Source: a bacterium
Lineage (GTDB): Bacteria > Actinomycetota > Acidimicrobiia > Spongiisociales > UBA5794
DNA length: 64,000 bases
Reading direction: 5' to 3'
Assembly (NCBI GenBank): GCA_024228555.1
Contig: JAAETI010000486.1
Location: 84,941-148,940 of the forward strand
Below the pieces are notes generated by a model, which ran no database searches, was not told the origin of the DNA, and saw only the letters and a list, made by a program, of their open reading frames with translations. This document shows positions 34,186 through 42,803 of this stretch, piece by piece; the first letter of the stretch is position 1, and every line of letters starts with the position of its first letter. A program made the translations under genes and the position numbers.

Positions 34186-35430
34186 TTAGTAGTCCAGCTT
34201 TGCGGGACTCCAGGGTGAGATCTCCTCCCCATCGACGGTGATGACCAGTTCGTTGCCTGCCTGCCGAAGCGATGTCTCGACTGCGGCGGGGTTGGCACCG
34301 CCGGCGAAGACGAAACCCAGATAGCGGTCGCCCTCGGGAAGCATCTCGACCCGGCGTCCGGTCGGGACGGTGATCGTGATGTCCTCAACACCGGGGACCT
34401 GTTGCGCCGCTGCCAGTCCGGCAACGCCGGTGAGCGTCCCGGTGGCGGGGATCGGCAGCATCAGCACGCCCGTTGCCGGCCGCGCCGGTGTGGTCTCGGG
34501 TGAGCGGATACCCAGCGCACTGCGCAGGATCATGATCTCCAGGGACTCCCCCAACAGGCCAAACGTGAACGCCCGCCCGCACAAGCCTCCGATACTGCGG
34601 GCCGCAATCTCGATGAGATAGCAAATGCCGTCGGGGTTGATTCTGACCTCGGCATGGACCGGGCCCATCACCAGCCCGATAGCCGCAGCGGCGTCCTCCA
34701 CCAGCACAACGGCCTGCTGTACCAAGGAGGGGTCGTGTCGTGACGGCGTCACATACAGGGTCTCTTCGAAGAAGGGGCCTTCTAGGGGGTCGGGTTTGTC
34801 GATGATGGCAAGGACCTCGAGGTCGCCTTGGTCCAGCAAACCCTCGATCACGATCTCCTCGCCGGGGATGTATTGCTCAACCAGAAGCTCCTGGGTGGCA
34901 GGGAGGTCTGCCGCGTTGAGAATGGTGCGGATGCGGTTCTCGGCAACCGCGGCTTCTCTGGAGCTGTCGACCCTGATCACGCCGCGACTCGCGGAGAGCC
35001 CGGTCGGCTTGATTACAACGGGAAAGCCGATCTCAGTGGCGGCGGGAATGGCAGCACCCGGCGGGGCGGTGCGAAATTGCGGTTGACTGACCCCAGCAGC
35101 ACCCAGCAGCCCACGAAGGACCGCCTTGTTTCGAGCCGCGGCGACGGCATCGATCGGATTGTGAGGAAGATTGAGTAGCTCTGCAGCCGTCGTTGCGGTG
35201 AGCACGGATTGGTCGTCGACTCCGATGACCGCATCGAGGTCGGGGAGACCGGCGACTAGGGCCCGTGCGGCAGCCATGGGGTTATCCAGGCAGACCTCGA
35301 TGCCTTGATGGCCAGCGGGGTAATTGCCATCGCCGACCACGAATGCCTCAACCCGCAACAGGTTGGCTGCCTCCAGAAAGTCCGGAGTCCTGTAGCTGGA
35401 TTGGCCGGCAACAATGGCGACACGCTTCAT
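34186..35430 (-). CDS. ATP-grasp domain ligase, substrate unknown
   Basis: A 414-residue ATP-grasp enzyme of the kind that joins a carboxylate to an amine or thiol through an acyl-phosphate. It has an N-terminal Rossmann-like preATP domain (VAIVAGQSSYRTPDFLEAA), then the ATP-grasp core: FPVVIKPTGLSASRGVIRV (Lys and Gly-rich loop), EQYIPGEEIVIEGLLD, and the metal-binding HAEVRINPDGICYLIEIAAR. A C-terminal domain follows, as in carbamoyl-phosphate-synthase-like and dapdiamide/amino-acid ligases. Substrate cannot be deduced. The start is ATG with AGAGG upstream; divergent from nfuA. Confidence 0.82.
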   Translation of the reverse strand: MKRVAIVAGQSSYRTPDFLEAANLLRVEAFVVGDGNYPAGHQGIEVCLDNPMAAARALVAGLPDLDAVIGVDDQSVLTATTAAELLNLPHNPIDAVAAARNKAVLRGLLGAAGVSQPQFRTAPPGAAIPAATEIGFPVVIKPTGLSASRGVIRVDSSREAAVAENRIRTILNAADLPATQELLVEQYIPGEEIVIEGLLDQGDLEVLAIIDKPDPLEGPFFEETLYVTPSRHDPSLVQQAVVLVEDAAAAIGLVMGPVHAEVRINPDGICYLIEIAARSIGGLCGRAFTFGLLGESLEIMILRSALGIRSPETTPARPATGVLMLPIPATGTLTGVAGLAAAQQVPGVEDITITVPTGRRVEMLPEGDRYLGFVFAGGANPAAVETSLRQAGNELVITVDGEEISPWSPAKLDY

Positions 35431-35471
35431 CGGTATCCTCTTCGAGAAGGGTGGAGGCCTACGATACGCCG

Positions 35472-36107
35472 ATGCCAAACACCTTTGAACCGCTCGTTGC
35501 CATTGACGACAAGGCGAAATCAATGATTCTGGAGGTGCTCGAGCAGGAGCCCGACAGCGAGAGGCTTGGACTTGTGGTCAGTATTGCCGGGGTCGAGGGC
35601 ACCGGGTTCAAATACAACCTCGCGATGATGCGGGTCGAAGATGCGGCACCCGACGACCTGATCATCGAGCACGGCGAGCTTTCGTTGATCATCCCCCCCG
35701 CCGATGTGGTCAACCTCACGGGTGCCACGATCAAGGCGTCCACAAATCTGCTGCAGCCGGGTTTGGTTCTCGATAACCCGAACGGCCTCAGCCCCAACAT
35801 TCTTGGCGACAAGCCCCCGTCTGACCTTTCTGGCTCGGTGGTGGAGCGGGCGAACCAGGTTGTCAACGAGGTCATCAATCCTGCGATTGCATCCCACGGC
35901 GGCCGTGCGGAGATCGCCGGGGTGGAAGACGGCGTCGCCTATGTCCGGTTTGGAGGCGGCTGTCAGGGTTGTGGCATGGCGTCGGTGACCCTGTCGCAGG
36001 GAATCGAAGCAACGCTGGTTGAGATGGTCCCTGAGATCACCAAAGTGATCGATGCCACCGACCACGCCGGTGGCGAGAATCCGTACTACGAAGCCGCCAA
36101 GAAGTAG
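35472..36107 (+). CDS. nfuA: NfuA-like Fe-S cluster carrier
   Basis: A 211-residue Fe-S transfer protein. Residues ~1-100 are a degenerate A-type (IscA-like) domain without cysteines, as in E. coli NfuA (LVVSIAGVEGTGFKYNL). The C-terminal Nfu domain has NEVINPAIASHGGRAEIAGV and the cluster-binding C164-x-x-C167 in FGGGCQGCGM. It should receive a 4Fe-4S cluster and hand it to client enzymes, possibly including the ferredoxin oxidoreductase of this organism. The ATG chosen has no strong ribosome site but fits the domain start. Confidence 0.9.
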   Translation: MPNTFEPLVAIDDKAKSMILEVLEQEPDSERLGLVVSIAGVEGTGFKYNLAMMRVEDAAPDDLIIEHGELSLIIPPADVVNLTGATIKASTNLLQPGLVLDNPNGLSPNILGDKPPSDLSGSVVERANQVVNEVINPAIASHGGRAEIAGVEDGVAYVRFGGGCQGCGMASVTLSQGIEATLVEMVPEITKVIDATDHAGGENPYYEAAKK

Positions 36108-36184
36108 AAACCTCGACCGCCCTCAACCTCCATCAGCGGGCTGCGAGATCCTGGTGAGTTCCCCGACTCTAGAATCCGCGACCT

Positions 36185-39100
36185 ATGACTGACCTTTGCC
36201 CCTCTTGTGGCGCACCTGCGGTGGGCGATGCCCGTTTCTGCACCAGCTGCGGAACCTCGCTCGCCGACGTATGCAGCTCGTGCGGTGCCGATATCCCCGC
36301 GGAATCACGCTTCTGCCCTTCCTGCGGATCTCCGACCGCGGTCGTCGATCCGGACACAGATGCAGGGCTCGAGGAACGGAAGGTGGTTTCGGTCCTCTTC
36401 GTTGACCTAGTTGGCTTCACCGCTCACACGGCGCAGTCGGATCCCGAAGATGTGCGAGCCCGACTCACCGTGTATCACCGCAAGATCCGTGAGGACGTGG
36501 AGCGGTTTGGTGGTCGAGTGGAGAAGCTGATGGGTGATGGTGTATTTGCCGTGTTTGGTGCTCCCGTTGCTCACGAGGACGATCCGGAGCGAGCGGTTCG
36601 TGCTGCGCTGCGAATGCAGAGATCGGTTGACGATCTGAATGCCGGCGATCCCGAACTCTCGCTGTCCATCCGAGTTGCGGTTACCACCGGTGAGGCGATC
36701 GTTCAGATTTCTGGGACTGATCGCGATCGGGAGGGGATCGTCGGTGATGTGGTCAACACCGCCTCCCGGCTCGAGCAGGTTGCTCCTCCTGGGGGTGTGG
36801 TTGTCGATGAGCGCACCTACCTATCGTCTCGTGAAGTTGTCATCTACGGGGATCTCGATCCGGTTGCGGTGAAAGGCAAGTCCGAGCCGGTGACGATCTG
36901 GCAGCCGCTCGAAGCTCGGAGTCGTTTTGGCGTTGACGTTGATCGGCGGCACTCGACACCGTTCGTCGGTCGCGATGCAGAGCTGAGCGCTCTTGTTGAT
37001 GCGTTCGAGCGAACAGTTCGCGAACGCACCGTCCAGCTGGTCACGATTATCGGCGATCCCGGTGTGGGCAAGAGCCGCTTGCTGAACGAGTTTCGTGAAA
37101 CCACTGATGCCCGCCCCGACATTGCATGGTGGCGTCAGGGTCGCTGTCTTCCTTACGGTGAGGGAATCACCTTCTGGGCGCTCGCCGAGATAGTCAAAGC
37201 GCACGCCGGCATTCTTGATTCTGATGCTGGAGCCGAAGCGAAGCTGCGGGCAGCAGTCAAGCCCCTATTCACCGACTCAACGACTGCTGACTGGGTAGAG
37301 GCGAGGCTCGCACTGCTGGCCGGTGTTGGCGGAGGAACGGACAACGTTGACCAAGCCGAATTATTCTCGGCATGGTCTCGATTCCTGGAGGCGCTCGCCG
37401 CACGAAACCCTCTGATTCTGGTGGTAGAGGATCTCCACTGGGCCGATGAGGCAATGTTGGATTTCTTGGAGCACCTGACGGACTGGGCGGTCGCATCGCC
37501 GATCCTTGTCATCACGACAGCCCGGCCCGAGTTCTACTCGGTACGCGGGAGCTGGGGCGGTGGCAAGCGCAATGCAGTCTCCGTGAGCCTGTCCCCGCTT
37601 GATAGTGAGCATGCCGCGGTCTTGCTGGGGGCACTGCTGGAGACGACAGTCTTGGACGCATCGGTGCAGCAGGCCATTTTGGAAAGATCGGAAGGCAATC
37701 CTCTCTATGTGACTGAGTTTGTGAGGCTGGCGGGCGATCAGGGCCTCTTGCAGGACGCCGCCGGTATCGAGGATTTGCCGCCGCCGGGTTCTGTGCAAGG
37801 CATCGTTGCCGCCCGGCTTGACCTTCTCGAACCCGAAGAGAAGGCGACACTGCAAGCAGCAGCGGTCGTCGGGAAGGTCTTCTGGCTTGGAGTTCTCCAG
37901 GCGATCCGGTCGGTACCTGACTCATCGGCGTTGCTGCGTGATCTGATTCGACGCGAACTCATCCGTCCGGTGCGGGATCCTTCGATGCTGGGTCAGGAGG
38001 AGTATGCGTTTACGCACAGCGTGATTCGTGATGTCGCCTATGGCCAGATTCCACGTGGCGATCGAGCTCATCTGCACGAGTCGGTTGCTAGCTGGATCGA
38101 AGCGGTTGCCGGTCCGCACGGCAGCGACGCTGCCGAACTGGTGGCATATCACCTGGGTGAAGCCATGCTCCTCTCGAGTGATCCTGATCCCGAGCTGCGA
38201 ATGAAGTCCTATAGGGTCAATATGCAGGCGGGCGAGCGCTCCCGTGGTCTGAACCCAGTTGCCGGGGCTGGCTACTACCGCACCGCCGCTGACGTCGCTC
38301 AGTCCGGAAAGGACCGTGCCGTGGCGCTTCTCGAACTCGGCCGCCTGTCCCAGGACCCTGATGGAACTATGCCCCTGCTTGAAGAAGCGCTGGCGCTGTA
38401 TCGCCACGAAGGGGATGTCGAGGGCGAGGCGGTGGCGCTCCATGCCATCGCCGCCTTCATGTGGTGGCGGGGTGACACGGCAGGCGCCGACGTGCATGGC
38501 ATGGAGGCCATGCAGTTGGTCGACGACCTCCCCGTCGGCGCCGCCAAGGCAACGGTGCTGACCGGAAGAGTCTCGGCTTTCTTCCTCCGCGGTCAGGCCG
38601 CAGAGGCCCTCGACCTCGCGGAGAAGGCGGCGCCGGTCGTTGCCGCGGCGGGAACCATAGACGACCAGATTCGCTTGCTGTACTGCCGCGGGGGAGCGCT
38701 AGTAGAGCTAGGCGATTATTCGGGTGTGGAATTCATCGAGAACGCTGCTGAGATCGCCCTCGATCGCAACATGACGGGTGCGGCGACGACTGCTCTCAAT
38801 AATCTGGCCACCGTCGTCGCATCGATGCGTAGCACCGGCGAGGCCCTGCTCCACATAGACAAGGGCCTACGCCTCTCCAAGGAGCGAGGTCTTCCGATCG
38901 CGGCCAACTGGCATAGTTTCACCAAGTCCGAGATCCTGATGCCCATGGGTCGCTGGGATGAGGCATTGGAGCTCACCGAACAGATCATGAACCGCGACGC
39001 CAAGACCGGCGGCAGTCAGGCCGGCACAGGGGCGGCATCAATTAGGGCTGCGATTCTGTTTCACCGTGGTCGGGAACGCGAGGCGCGCGAGCTGTTTGAA

Positions 39101-39658
39101 CCACTGTTGGAGAACGCCAGGGAGATCAAGGACCAGCAGGTGTTGGCCCCGGTCCTGTCATTTGCTGTGGAGCTGGCGCACGACGTCGGTGATGGCGCCG
39201 CGGTGCTGGCCCTCAGCGAGGAGTACGACGAGGCAACGGCCGATGCTCCGGCCTTTCGCAGCTACTTCGTGGCGCCGGTCGCGGCGGCGTTGGCTGAGAC
39301 GGGCCACGCCGACTTCCTACTACACCTGGTTCAGAGCACGCGGCCGGTCGGAGCCGTCGGTGAGGTTCAAGTGGCCCTCGCTCGCGGGATGCTGGAGTTC
39401 TCGTCCGGAGAGATGGACAAGGCTGTCGCACAGTTCTCAGGCGCAGCGGCCGCCGCCGACAAAGCGGGCCGGGTGCTTGATGGGCTGTTGGCCCGGATCG
39501 GGCAGGCACGAGCCTTCCTGGCGTTGGGCCGAGATGACGAAGCCTCCGACCTGCTGGCAAGTGCCCGCGCCATGGCTGAGTCGATGGGTGCGACCAGGTT
39601 GATCGCTCAAGTCGACGAGCTACAGGATGGATCACCAGGTCGTGCGGGCAAGATTTGA
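36185..39658 (+). CDS. Adenylate/guanylate cyclase with zinc ribbons, AAA ATPase and TPR region
   Basis: A 1157-residue soluble signalling protein. Residues 1-50 hold two zinc ribbons (CPSCGAPAVGDARFCTSC and CSSCGADIPAESRFCPSC). A class III nucleotide cyclase follows at ~65-245: VLFVDLVGFT and KLMGDGVFAVFG give the two metal Asp, and VVNTASRLE gives the transition-state Asn and Arg, so it looks active. A STAND/AAA-like ATPase comes next, with Walker A GDPGVGKS near residue 290 and Walker B LILVVEDLHWADE. The last ~500 residues are helical TPR-like repeats. It probably makes cAMP in response to an unknown ligand. The next gene encodes a cyclic-nucleotide-binding domain. Confidence 0.9.
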   Translation: MTDLCPSCGAPAVGDARFCTSCGTSLADVCSSCGADIPAESRFCPSCGSPTAVVDPDTDAGLEERKVVSVLFVDLVGFTAHTAQSDPEDVRARLTVYHRKIREDVERFGGRVEKLMGDGVFAVFGAPVAHEDDPERAVRAALRMQRSVDDLNAGDPELSLSIRVAVTTGEAIVQISGTDRDREGIVGDVVNTASRLEQVAPPGGVVVDERTYLSSREVVIYGDLDPVAVKGKSEPVTIWQPLEARSRFGVDVDRRHSTPFVGRDAELSALVDAFERTVRERTVQLVTIIGDPGVGKSRLLNEFRETTDARPDIAWWRQGRCLPYGEGITFWALAEIVKAHAGILDSDAGAEAKLRAAVKPLFTDSTTADWVEARLALLAGVGGGTDNVDQAELFSAWSRFLEALAARNPLILVVEDLHWADEAMLDFLEHLTDWAVASPILVITTARPEFYSVRGSWGGGKRNAVSVSLSPLDSEHAAVLLGALLETTVLDASVQQAILERSEGNPLYVTEFVRLAGDQGLLQDAAGIEDLPPPGSVQGIVAARLDLLEPEEKATLQAAAVVGKVFWLGVLQAIRSVPDSSALLRDLIRRELIRPVRDPSMLGQEEYAFTHSVIRDVAYGQIPRGDRAHLHESVASWIEAVAGPHGSDAAELVAYHLGEAMLLSSDPDPELRMKSYRVNMQAGERSRGLNPVAGAGYYRTAADVAQSGKDRAVALLELGRLSQDPDGTMPLLEEALALYRHEGDVEGEAVALHAIAAFMWWRGDTAGADVHGMEAMQLVDDLPVGAAKATVLTGRVSAFFLRGQAAEALDLAEKAAPVVAAAGTIDDQIRLLYCRGGALVELGDYSGVEFIENAAEIALDRNMTGAATTALNNLATVVASMRSTGEALLHIDKGLRLSKERGLPIAANWHSFTKSEILMPMGRWDEALELTEQIMNRDAKTGGSQAGTGAASIRAAILFHRGREREARELFEPLLENAREIKDQQVLAPVLSFAVELAHDVGDGAAVLALSEEYDEATADAPAFRSYFVAPVAAALAETGHADFLLHLVQSTRPVGAVGEVQVALARGMLEFSSGEMDKAVAQFSGAAAAADKAGRVLDGLLARIGQARAFLALGRDDEASDLLASARAMAESMGATRLIAQVDELQDGSPGRAGKI

Positions 39659-39727
39659 CCGGAGCTTTCGTGCCGGCCCGGCTTGTTCTGGCTAGTGTCG
39701 AACTACCAGTCGTATCGAGGAGCATCC

Positions 39728-40147
39728 ATGGATAAGGTCGAATTCCTCCGCAAGACGCCGCTTTTTGCGAGCTGCTCTGACAAAACTGTTGCGTCGATTG
39801 CGGATGTGGCCAAGACACGGCAGTTCGGCGCCGGTGACAGAATCATCCGTGAGGACAGCCAGAGCACGATGGGCTTCTACATCCTGTTGGAGGGTGAGGC
39901 CGAGGCGACCCGTGGCGAGCACCATCTCGCCGATTATGCCCCTGGGGACTACTTCGGGGAGATTGCTCTGCTGCTCGACGACATGCCACGTACCGCCACG
40001 GTGGCGGCAAAGTCGGATGTAAAGGTCCTTGCGGTTACTCGTTGGGACTTCAAAGCGCTACTCACCACAAACCCCGAGATTGCGGTTGACGTGATGGGGG
40101 TCCTTGCGCAACGTCTTGCCGCAACCGATCGAGAACTCAGTTCGTAG
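39728..40147 (+). CDS. Stand-alone cyclic nucleotide-binding (CRP-like) domain protein
   Basis: A 139-residue protein consisting of one cNMP-binding β-roll with no DNA-binding or other effector domain. The phosphate-binding cassette is GDYFGEIALLLDDMPRTATV, which has the Glu and Arg that hold the ribose-phosphate, so it should bind cAMP. ATG with GAGGAG upstream. It lies 69 bases after the cyclase gene on the same strand, suggesting a cAMP producer-receiver pair. A strong terminator follows. Confidence 0.85.
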   Translation: MDKVEFLRKTPLFASCSDKTVASIADVAKTRQFGAGDRIIREDSQSTMGFYILLEGEAEATRGEHHLADYAPGDYFGEIALLLDDMPRTATVAAKSDVKVLAVTRWDFKALLTTNPEIAVDVMGVLAQRLAATDRELSS

Positions 40148-40156
40148 AACCCAGGT

Positions 40157-40219
40157 CTACAAGCAAAAAGCCCCGCAAATGCGGGGCTTTTTGCTTGTAG
40201 GGAACTCGTCTCGAGTTCC
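40157..40219. terminator. Perfect 20-bp intrinsic terminator plus adjoining palindrome
   Basis: CTACAAGCAAAAAGCCCCGC / GCGGGGCTTTTTGCTTGTAG form a perfect 20-bp stem with loop AAAT (40157-40200). The U-run lies inside the stem, so the signal works on both strands for the convergent cNMP-binding and HU genes. It is followed at once by GGAACTCG-TCT-CGAGTTCC (40201-40219), another perfect hairpin of the GAGTTC/GAACTC family. Confidence 0.92.
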
Positions 40220-40234
40220 GGTGATCCAGTCGTC

Positions 40235-40528
40235 CTAGACGGCTACGCGGTCCTTGAGGCCCTTGGCGGGCTTGAACTTCGCATGCTTCTTGGCTGCGAT
40301 CTGGATTGTTTCGCCGGTGGCAGGATTGCGACCTTGACGGGCCTTGCTGCGGCTCGTGTAGAACTTGCCAAAACCGCTGACACTGACCTCACGGTCGGCA
40401 TCGAGCTCCACGGCGATGATGCCGTGACCTGACTCTGAGCTGAAAATGATGTCAATGACCTCGGCGGCCTTGGCCTGGCTTAGGTCGGCCTTGCCGGCGA
40501 GTTTCTTCGCCATCTCTGTCTTGTTCAT
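40235..40528 (-). CDS. hup: HU-family nucleoid protein
   Basis: A 97-residue HU/IHF-type DNA-bending protein. MNKTEMAKKLAGKADLSQAKAAEVID starts the dimerising helices; VSVSGFGKFYTSRSKARQGRNP and TGETIQIAAKKHAKFKPAKGL are the β-arm and its return. It lacks the long Lys/Ala-rich tail of mycobacterial HupB. The start is the ATG after GGGAG; an upstream ATG in the same frame lacks a ribosome site. Confidence 0.95.
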   Translation of the reverse strand: MNKTEMAKKLAGKADLSQAKAAEVIDIIFSSESGHGIIAVELDADREVSVSGFGKFYTSRSKARQGRNPATGETIQIAAKKHAKFKPAKGLKDRVAV

Positions 40529-40648
40529 AGTGAACTCCCTATCTCGACAAACCTTCGGGATGTGTTTCCCCGCTTTGCAAGCGACCAAGCTACACCCAAA
40601 ACCCGCATAAACAGTGGATTTTTACCGCGGACTCGTTGTCGCGGTGTT

Positions 40649-42037
40649 TCAGGACACGGGCTCAAATCGAGCCTGGAAGAAGCGCAGCGACTCGGGCTCA
40701 TAGGTGAAACGGAGCCCGGTGACGTCCTCGGGATGCTCCAACACCCCGATGACGGCCTCGGCGGTCACATCCATATGAGCCTGGGTGTAGACCCGACGGG
40801 GGATTGCGAGCCTCACCAGCTCCAGCTTCGGGTAGTGATGATCGCCGGTGACCTTGTCTCGTCCTGCCGATACGACTCCTCGCTCCATCCCGCGCACGCC
40901 GGACGCCAGGTAGAGAGCGGCGGTCAGCGCTTGTGCGGGGAACTGGTCATGAGGGATGTGCGGCAGAATCGCCTTGGCATCGATGAAGATGCCGTGACCG
41001 CCAACCGGCCGGATGATGGGTACTCCGGCCTTGATGAGGGCATCGCCCAGGTATTCGACCTGACCGACACGTGCGTGCACGTGGTCGTCGGTTTCCACCA
41101 TTTCGCGGATCCCGCGGGCCAGAGCTTCCATGTCACGACCTGACATACCGCCATAGGTGTGGAGACCTTCAAACGCCACGAGCATTGCCCTGGCCGCCTT
41201 AGCCAGTTCAGGATCGCGTAGTGCCAGGAACCCACCGATATTGACGAGGTTGTCTTTCTTGGACGAAACGGTGGCTCCGTCGGAGTACGAGCAGATCTCG
41301 CGCACGATCTCGGCGACACTCTTTTCCATGTAGCCCGCTTCGCGCTGTTTGATGAACCAGGCGTTTTCCAGAGCCCGGGTCGCATCCAGCATCACCAGGA
41401 TTCCGTTCTGGTGGCACATCTCGGCAGTAGCTTTGAGGTTGGCCATCGAGAGAGGCTGGCCGCCGGCCATGTTCACGTTGGTCTCAACCGAGATATACGG
41501 GATCTTGTCGGCGCCGACCTCGTCGATGAGCTTGCGCAGCTTGTCGAGATCGATGTTGCCCTTGAACGGGTGCAGACTGGCCGGATCGTGGGCCTCGTCG
41601 ACGATGACGTCGACAAACCTGCCCCCGGCATGCTCCTGATGGAATCGGGTGGTCGTGAAGTACATGTTGCCCGGCACGTAGTCGCCGTCCTTGATCAGGA
41701 TTTGGCTGAGAATGTGTTCCGCACCGCGGCCTTGGTGGGTGGGGATCAACTCTTCGTAGCCGTAGACGTCCTCGACAGCGCTGACCAGGTTGTAGAAGCT
41801 CCTGCTACCGGCATAGGCCTCATCGCCCACCATCATTCCTGCCCACTGGTGGTCGGACATTGCTGAGGTACCCGAGTCGGTGAGCAAGTCGATGTAGACA
41901 TCGTCGGCCCGTAGCAGGAACGAGTTGTAGCCAGCCTCTTTGATGGCGGCGACCCGTTCTTCCTTGGTGGTCATGCGGATCGGCTCGACGACCTTGATCT
42001 TGTAGGGCTCTGCCCAGCTGTGGTGGCTCACGCTCAT
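40649..42037 (-). CDS. tpl: Tyrosine phenol-lyase (β-eliminating PLP lyase)
   Basis: A 462-residue PLP enzyme of the tryptophanase/tyrosine phenol-lyase family. The PLP lysine lies in SSKKDNLVNIGGF (K260/K261). Two determinants favour tyrosine phenol-lyase over tryptophanase: NMYFTTTRFHQE (the TPL Thr124 region; tryptophanase has FDTTQGH) and GVRGMERGVVSAGR (the TPL Arg381; tryptophanase has VEIG). The C-terminus RFFQARF also matches TPL. The reaction would be L-tyrosine to phenol, pyruvate and ammonia. An Lrp-type regulator is divergently encoded and probably controls it. Tryptophanase activity is not excluded. Confidence 0.85.
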   Translation of the reverse strand: MSVSHHSWAEPYKIKVVEPIRMTTKEERVAAIKEAGYNSFLLRADDVYIDLLTDSGTSAMSDHQWAGMMVGDEAYAGSRSFYNLVSAVEDVYGYEELIPTHQGRGAEHILSQILIKDGDYVPGNMYFTTTRFHQEHAGGRFVDVIVDEAHDPASLHPFKGNIDLDKLRKLIDEVGADKIPYISVETNVNMAGGQPLSMANLKATAEMCHQNGILVMLDATRALENAWFIKQREAGYMEKSVAEIVREICSYSDGATVSSKKDNLVNIGGFLALRDPELAKAARAMLVAFEGLHTYGGMSGRDMEALARGIREMVETDDHVHARVGQVEYLGDALIKAGVPIIRPVGGHGIFIDAKAILPHIPHDQFPAQALTAALYLASGVRGMERGVVSAGRDKVTGDHHYPKLELVRLAIPRRVYTQAHMDVTAEAVIGVLEHPEDVTGLRFTYEPESLRFFQARFEPVS

Positions 42038-42160
42038 GCCTTTCGTCTGACGTCGATTCTCCGGCCGGAGGCCCTAAATCGCAGTGTTTCTTCGAAGTTC
42101 TATCTCCGATAATATGTTTGTTGCGGATATCGTCAAGATCAACCGAAGGGTTTTCGGAAT
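42038..42160. promoter_or_regulatory. Divergent promoter region of tpl and lrp
   Basis: The 123 bases between the two divergent starts are AT-rich relative to the neighbourhood. GATAAT near 42108-42113 could be a -10 for the regulator gene. The surrounding sequence (TCCGATAATATG … GCGGATATCG) is loosely symmetrical, as expected for an Lrp/AsnC site, but no exact operator can be defined. Confidence 0.4.
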
Positions 42161-42631
42161 ATGGTGTCATTTTCTCTGCTGGACCGAACAGATCGCGCCA
42201 TCGTCGGGCTTCTACAGGACAATGCGCGCTTGTCGAACAAAGAGATCGCCGCCCAGGTCGGGGTTGCCCAATCCACCTGCTCAGAGCGGATCCGTCGTCT
42301 CGAGGCCGCTGGTGTCTTTCAAGGTTTCCACGCCGAAATCGACCCGGGGGTGGTTGGCGTTGGCCTGCAAGCCATGATCGCGGTCCGGTTACATCGCCAC
42401 GAGACCACCCAGGTAGCACGATTCCGCAAGTACGCCGAGCAACTCCCTGAGGTGGTTGCGTTCTATCACATGGCGGGCAGCAACGACTTCCTCGTCCACG
42501 TCGTAGTGAGGGATTCTGACCACCTGCGTGATATCGCCATGGGGGCCTTCACTGCTCAGCCGGAGGTCGCACACATCGAAACGTCCATCATCTTCGAGCA
42601 CACCCGGTTTGGTCTCCCGGACTACGGGTGA
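42161..42631 (+). CDS. Lrp/AsnC-family transcriptional regulator
   Basis: A 156-residue regulator. The N-terminal winged helix-turn-helix is LDRTDRAIVGLLQDNARLSN followed by KEIAAQVGVAQSTCSERIRR. The C-terminal RAM domain (VGLQAMIAVRLHRHE, VVAFYHMAGSNDFLVHVVV) binds amino acids and drives oligomerisation. Divergent from the lyase gene, so a tyrosine- or aromatic-responsive regulator of it is the natural inference. Confidence 0.92.
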   Translation: MVSFSLLDRTDRAIVGLLQDNARLSNKEIAAQVGVAQSTCSERIRRLEAAGVFQGFHAEIDPGVVGVGLQAMIAVRLHRHETTQVARFRKYAEQLPEVVAFYHMAGSNDFLVHVVVRDSDHLRDIAMGAFTAQPEVAHIETSIIFEHTRFGLPDYG

Positions 42632-42639
42632 TGCTGGGT

Positions 42640-42803
42640 GATGAAATCACCTTGCGAGTTCGATGAGATCGAACTCGGGGGCTGCAAGCACATAGCGAGG
42701 TCGTTGAGATCGAACTCGGGGGATGAAATCACCTTGCGAGTTCGATGAGATCGAACTCGGGGGATGAAATCACCTTACGAGGTCGATGAGATCGAGGCCA
42801 GGG
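42640..42803. repeat. Four tandem 41-bp units with internal palindrome
   Basis: Units at 42640-42680, 42681-42721, 42722-42762 and 42763-42803. Units 1 and 3 are identical, and units 2 and 4 are diverged. Each has, or resembles, GAGTTCGAT-GAG-ATCGAACTC, a perfect 9-bp palindrome in units 1 and 3. On the reverse strand each unit except the diverged second reads P-E/G-F/L-D-L-I-E/D-L-A/V-R-stop. Unit 4 is the real 3' end of the membrane-protein gene, so the array is a duplication of that gene's tail into the space before lrp's stop. Confidence 0.9.

Noticed and set aside
40649..42037. Annotation as tryptophanase (tnaA)
   Set aside because: FTTTR and MERG residues match tyrosine phenol-lyase; kept only as an alternative.
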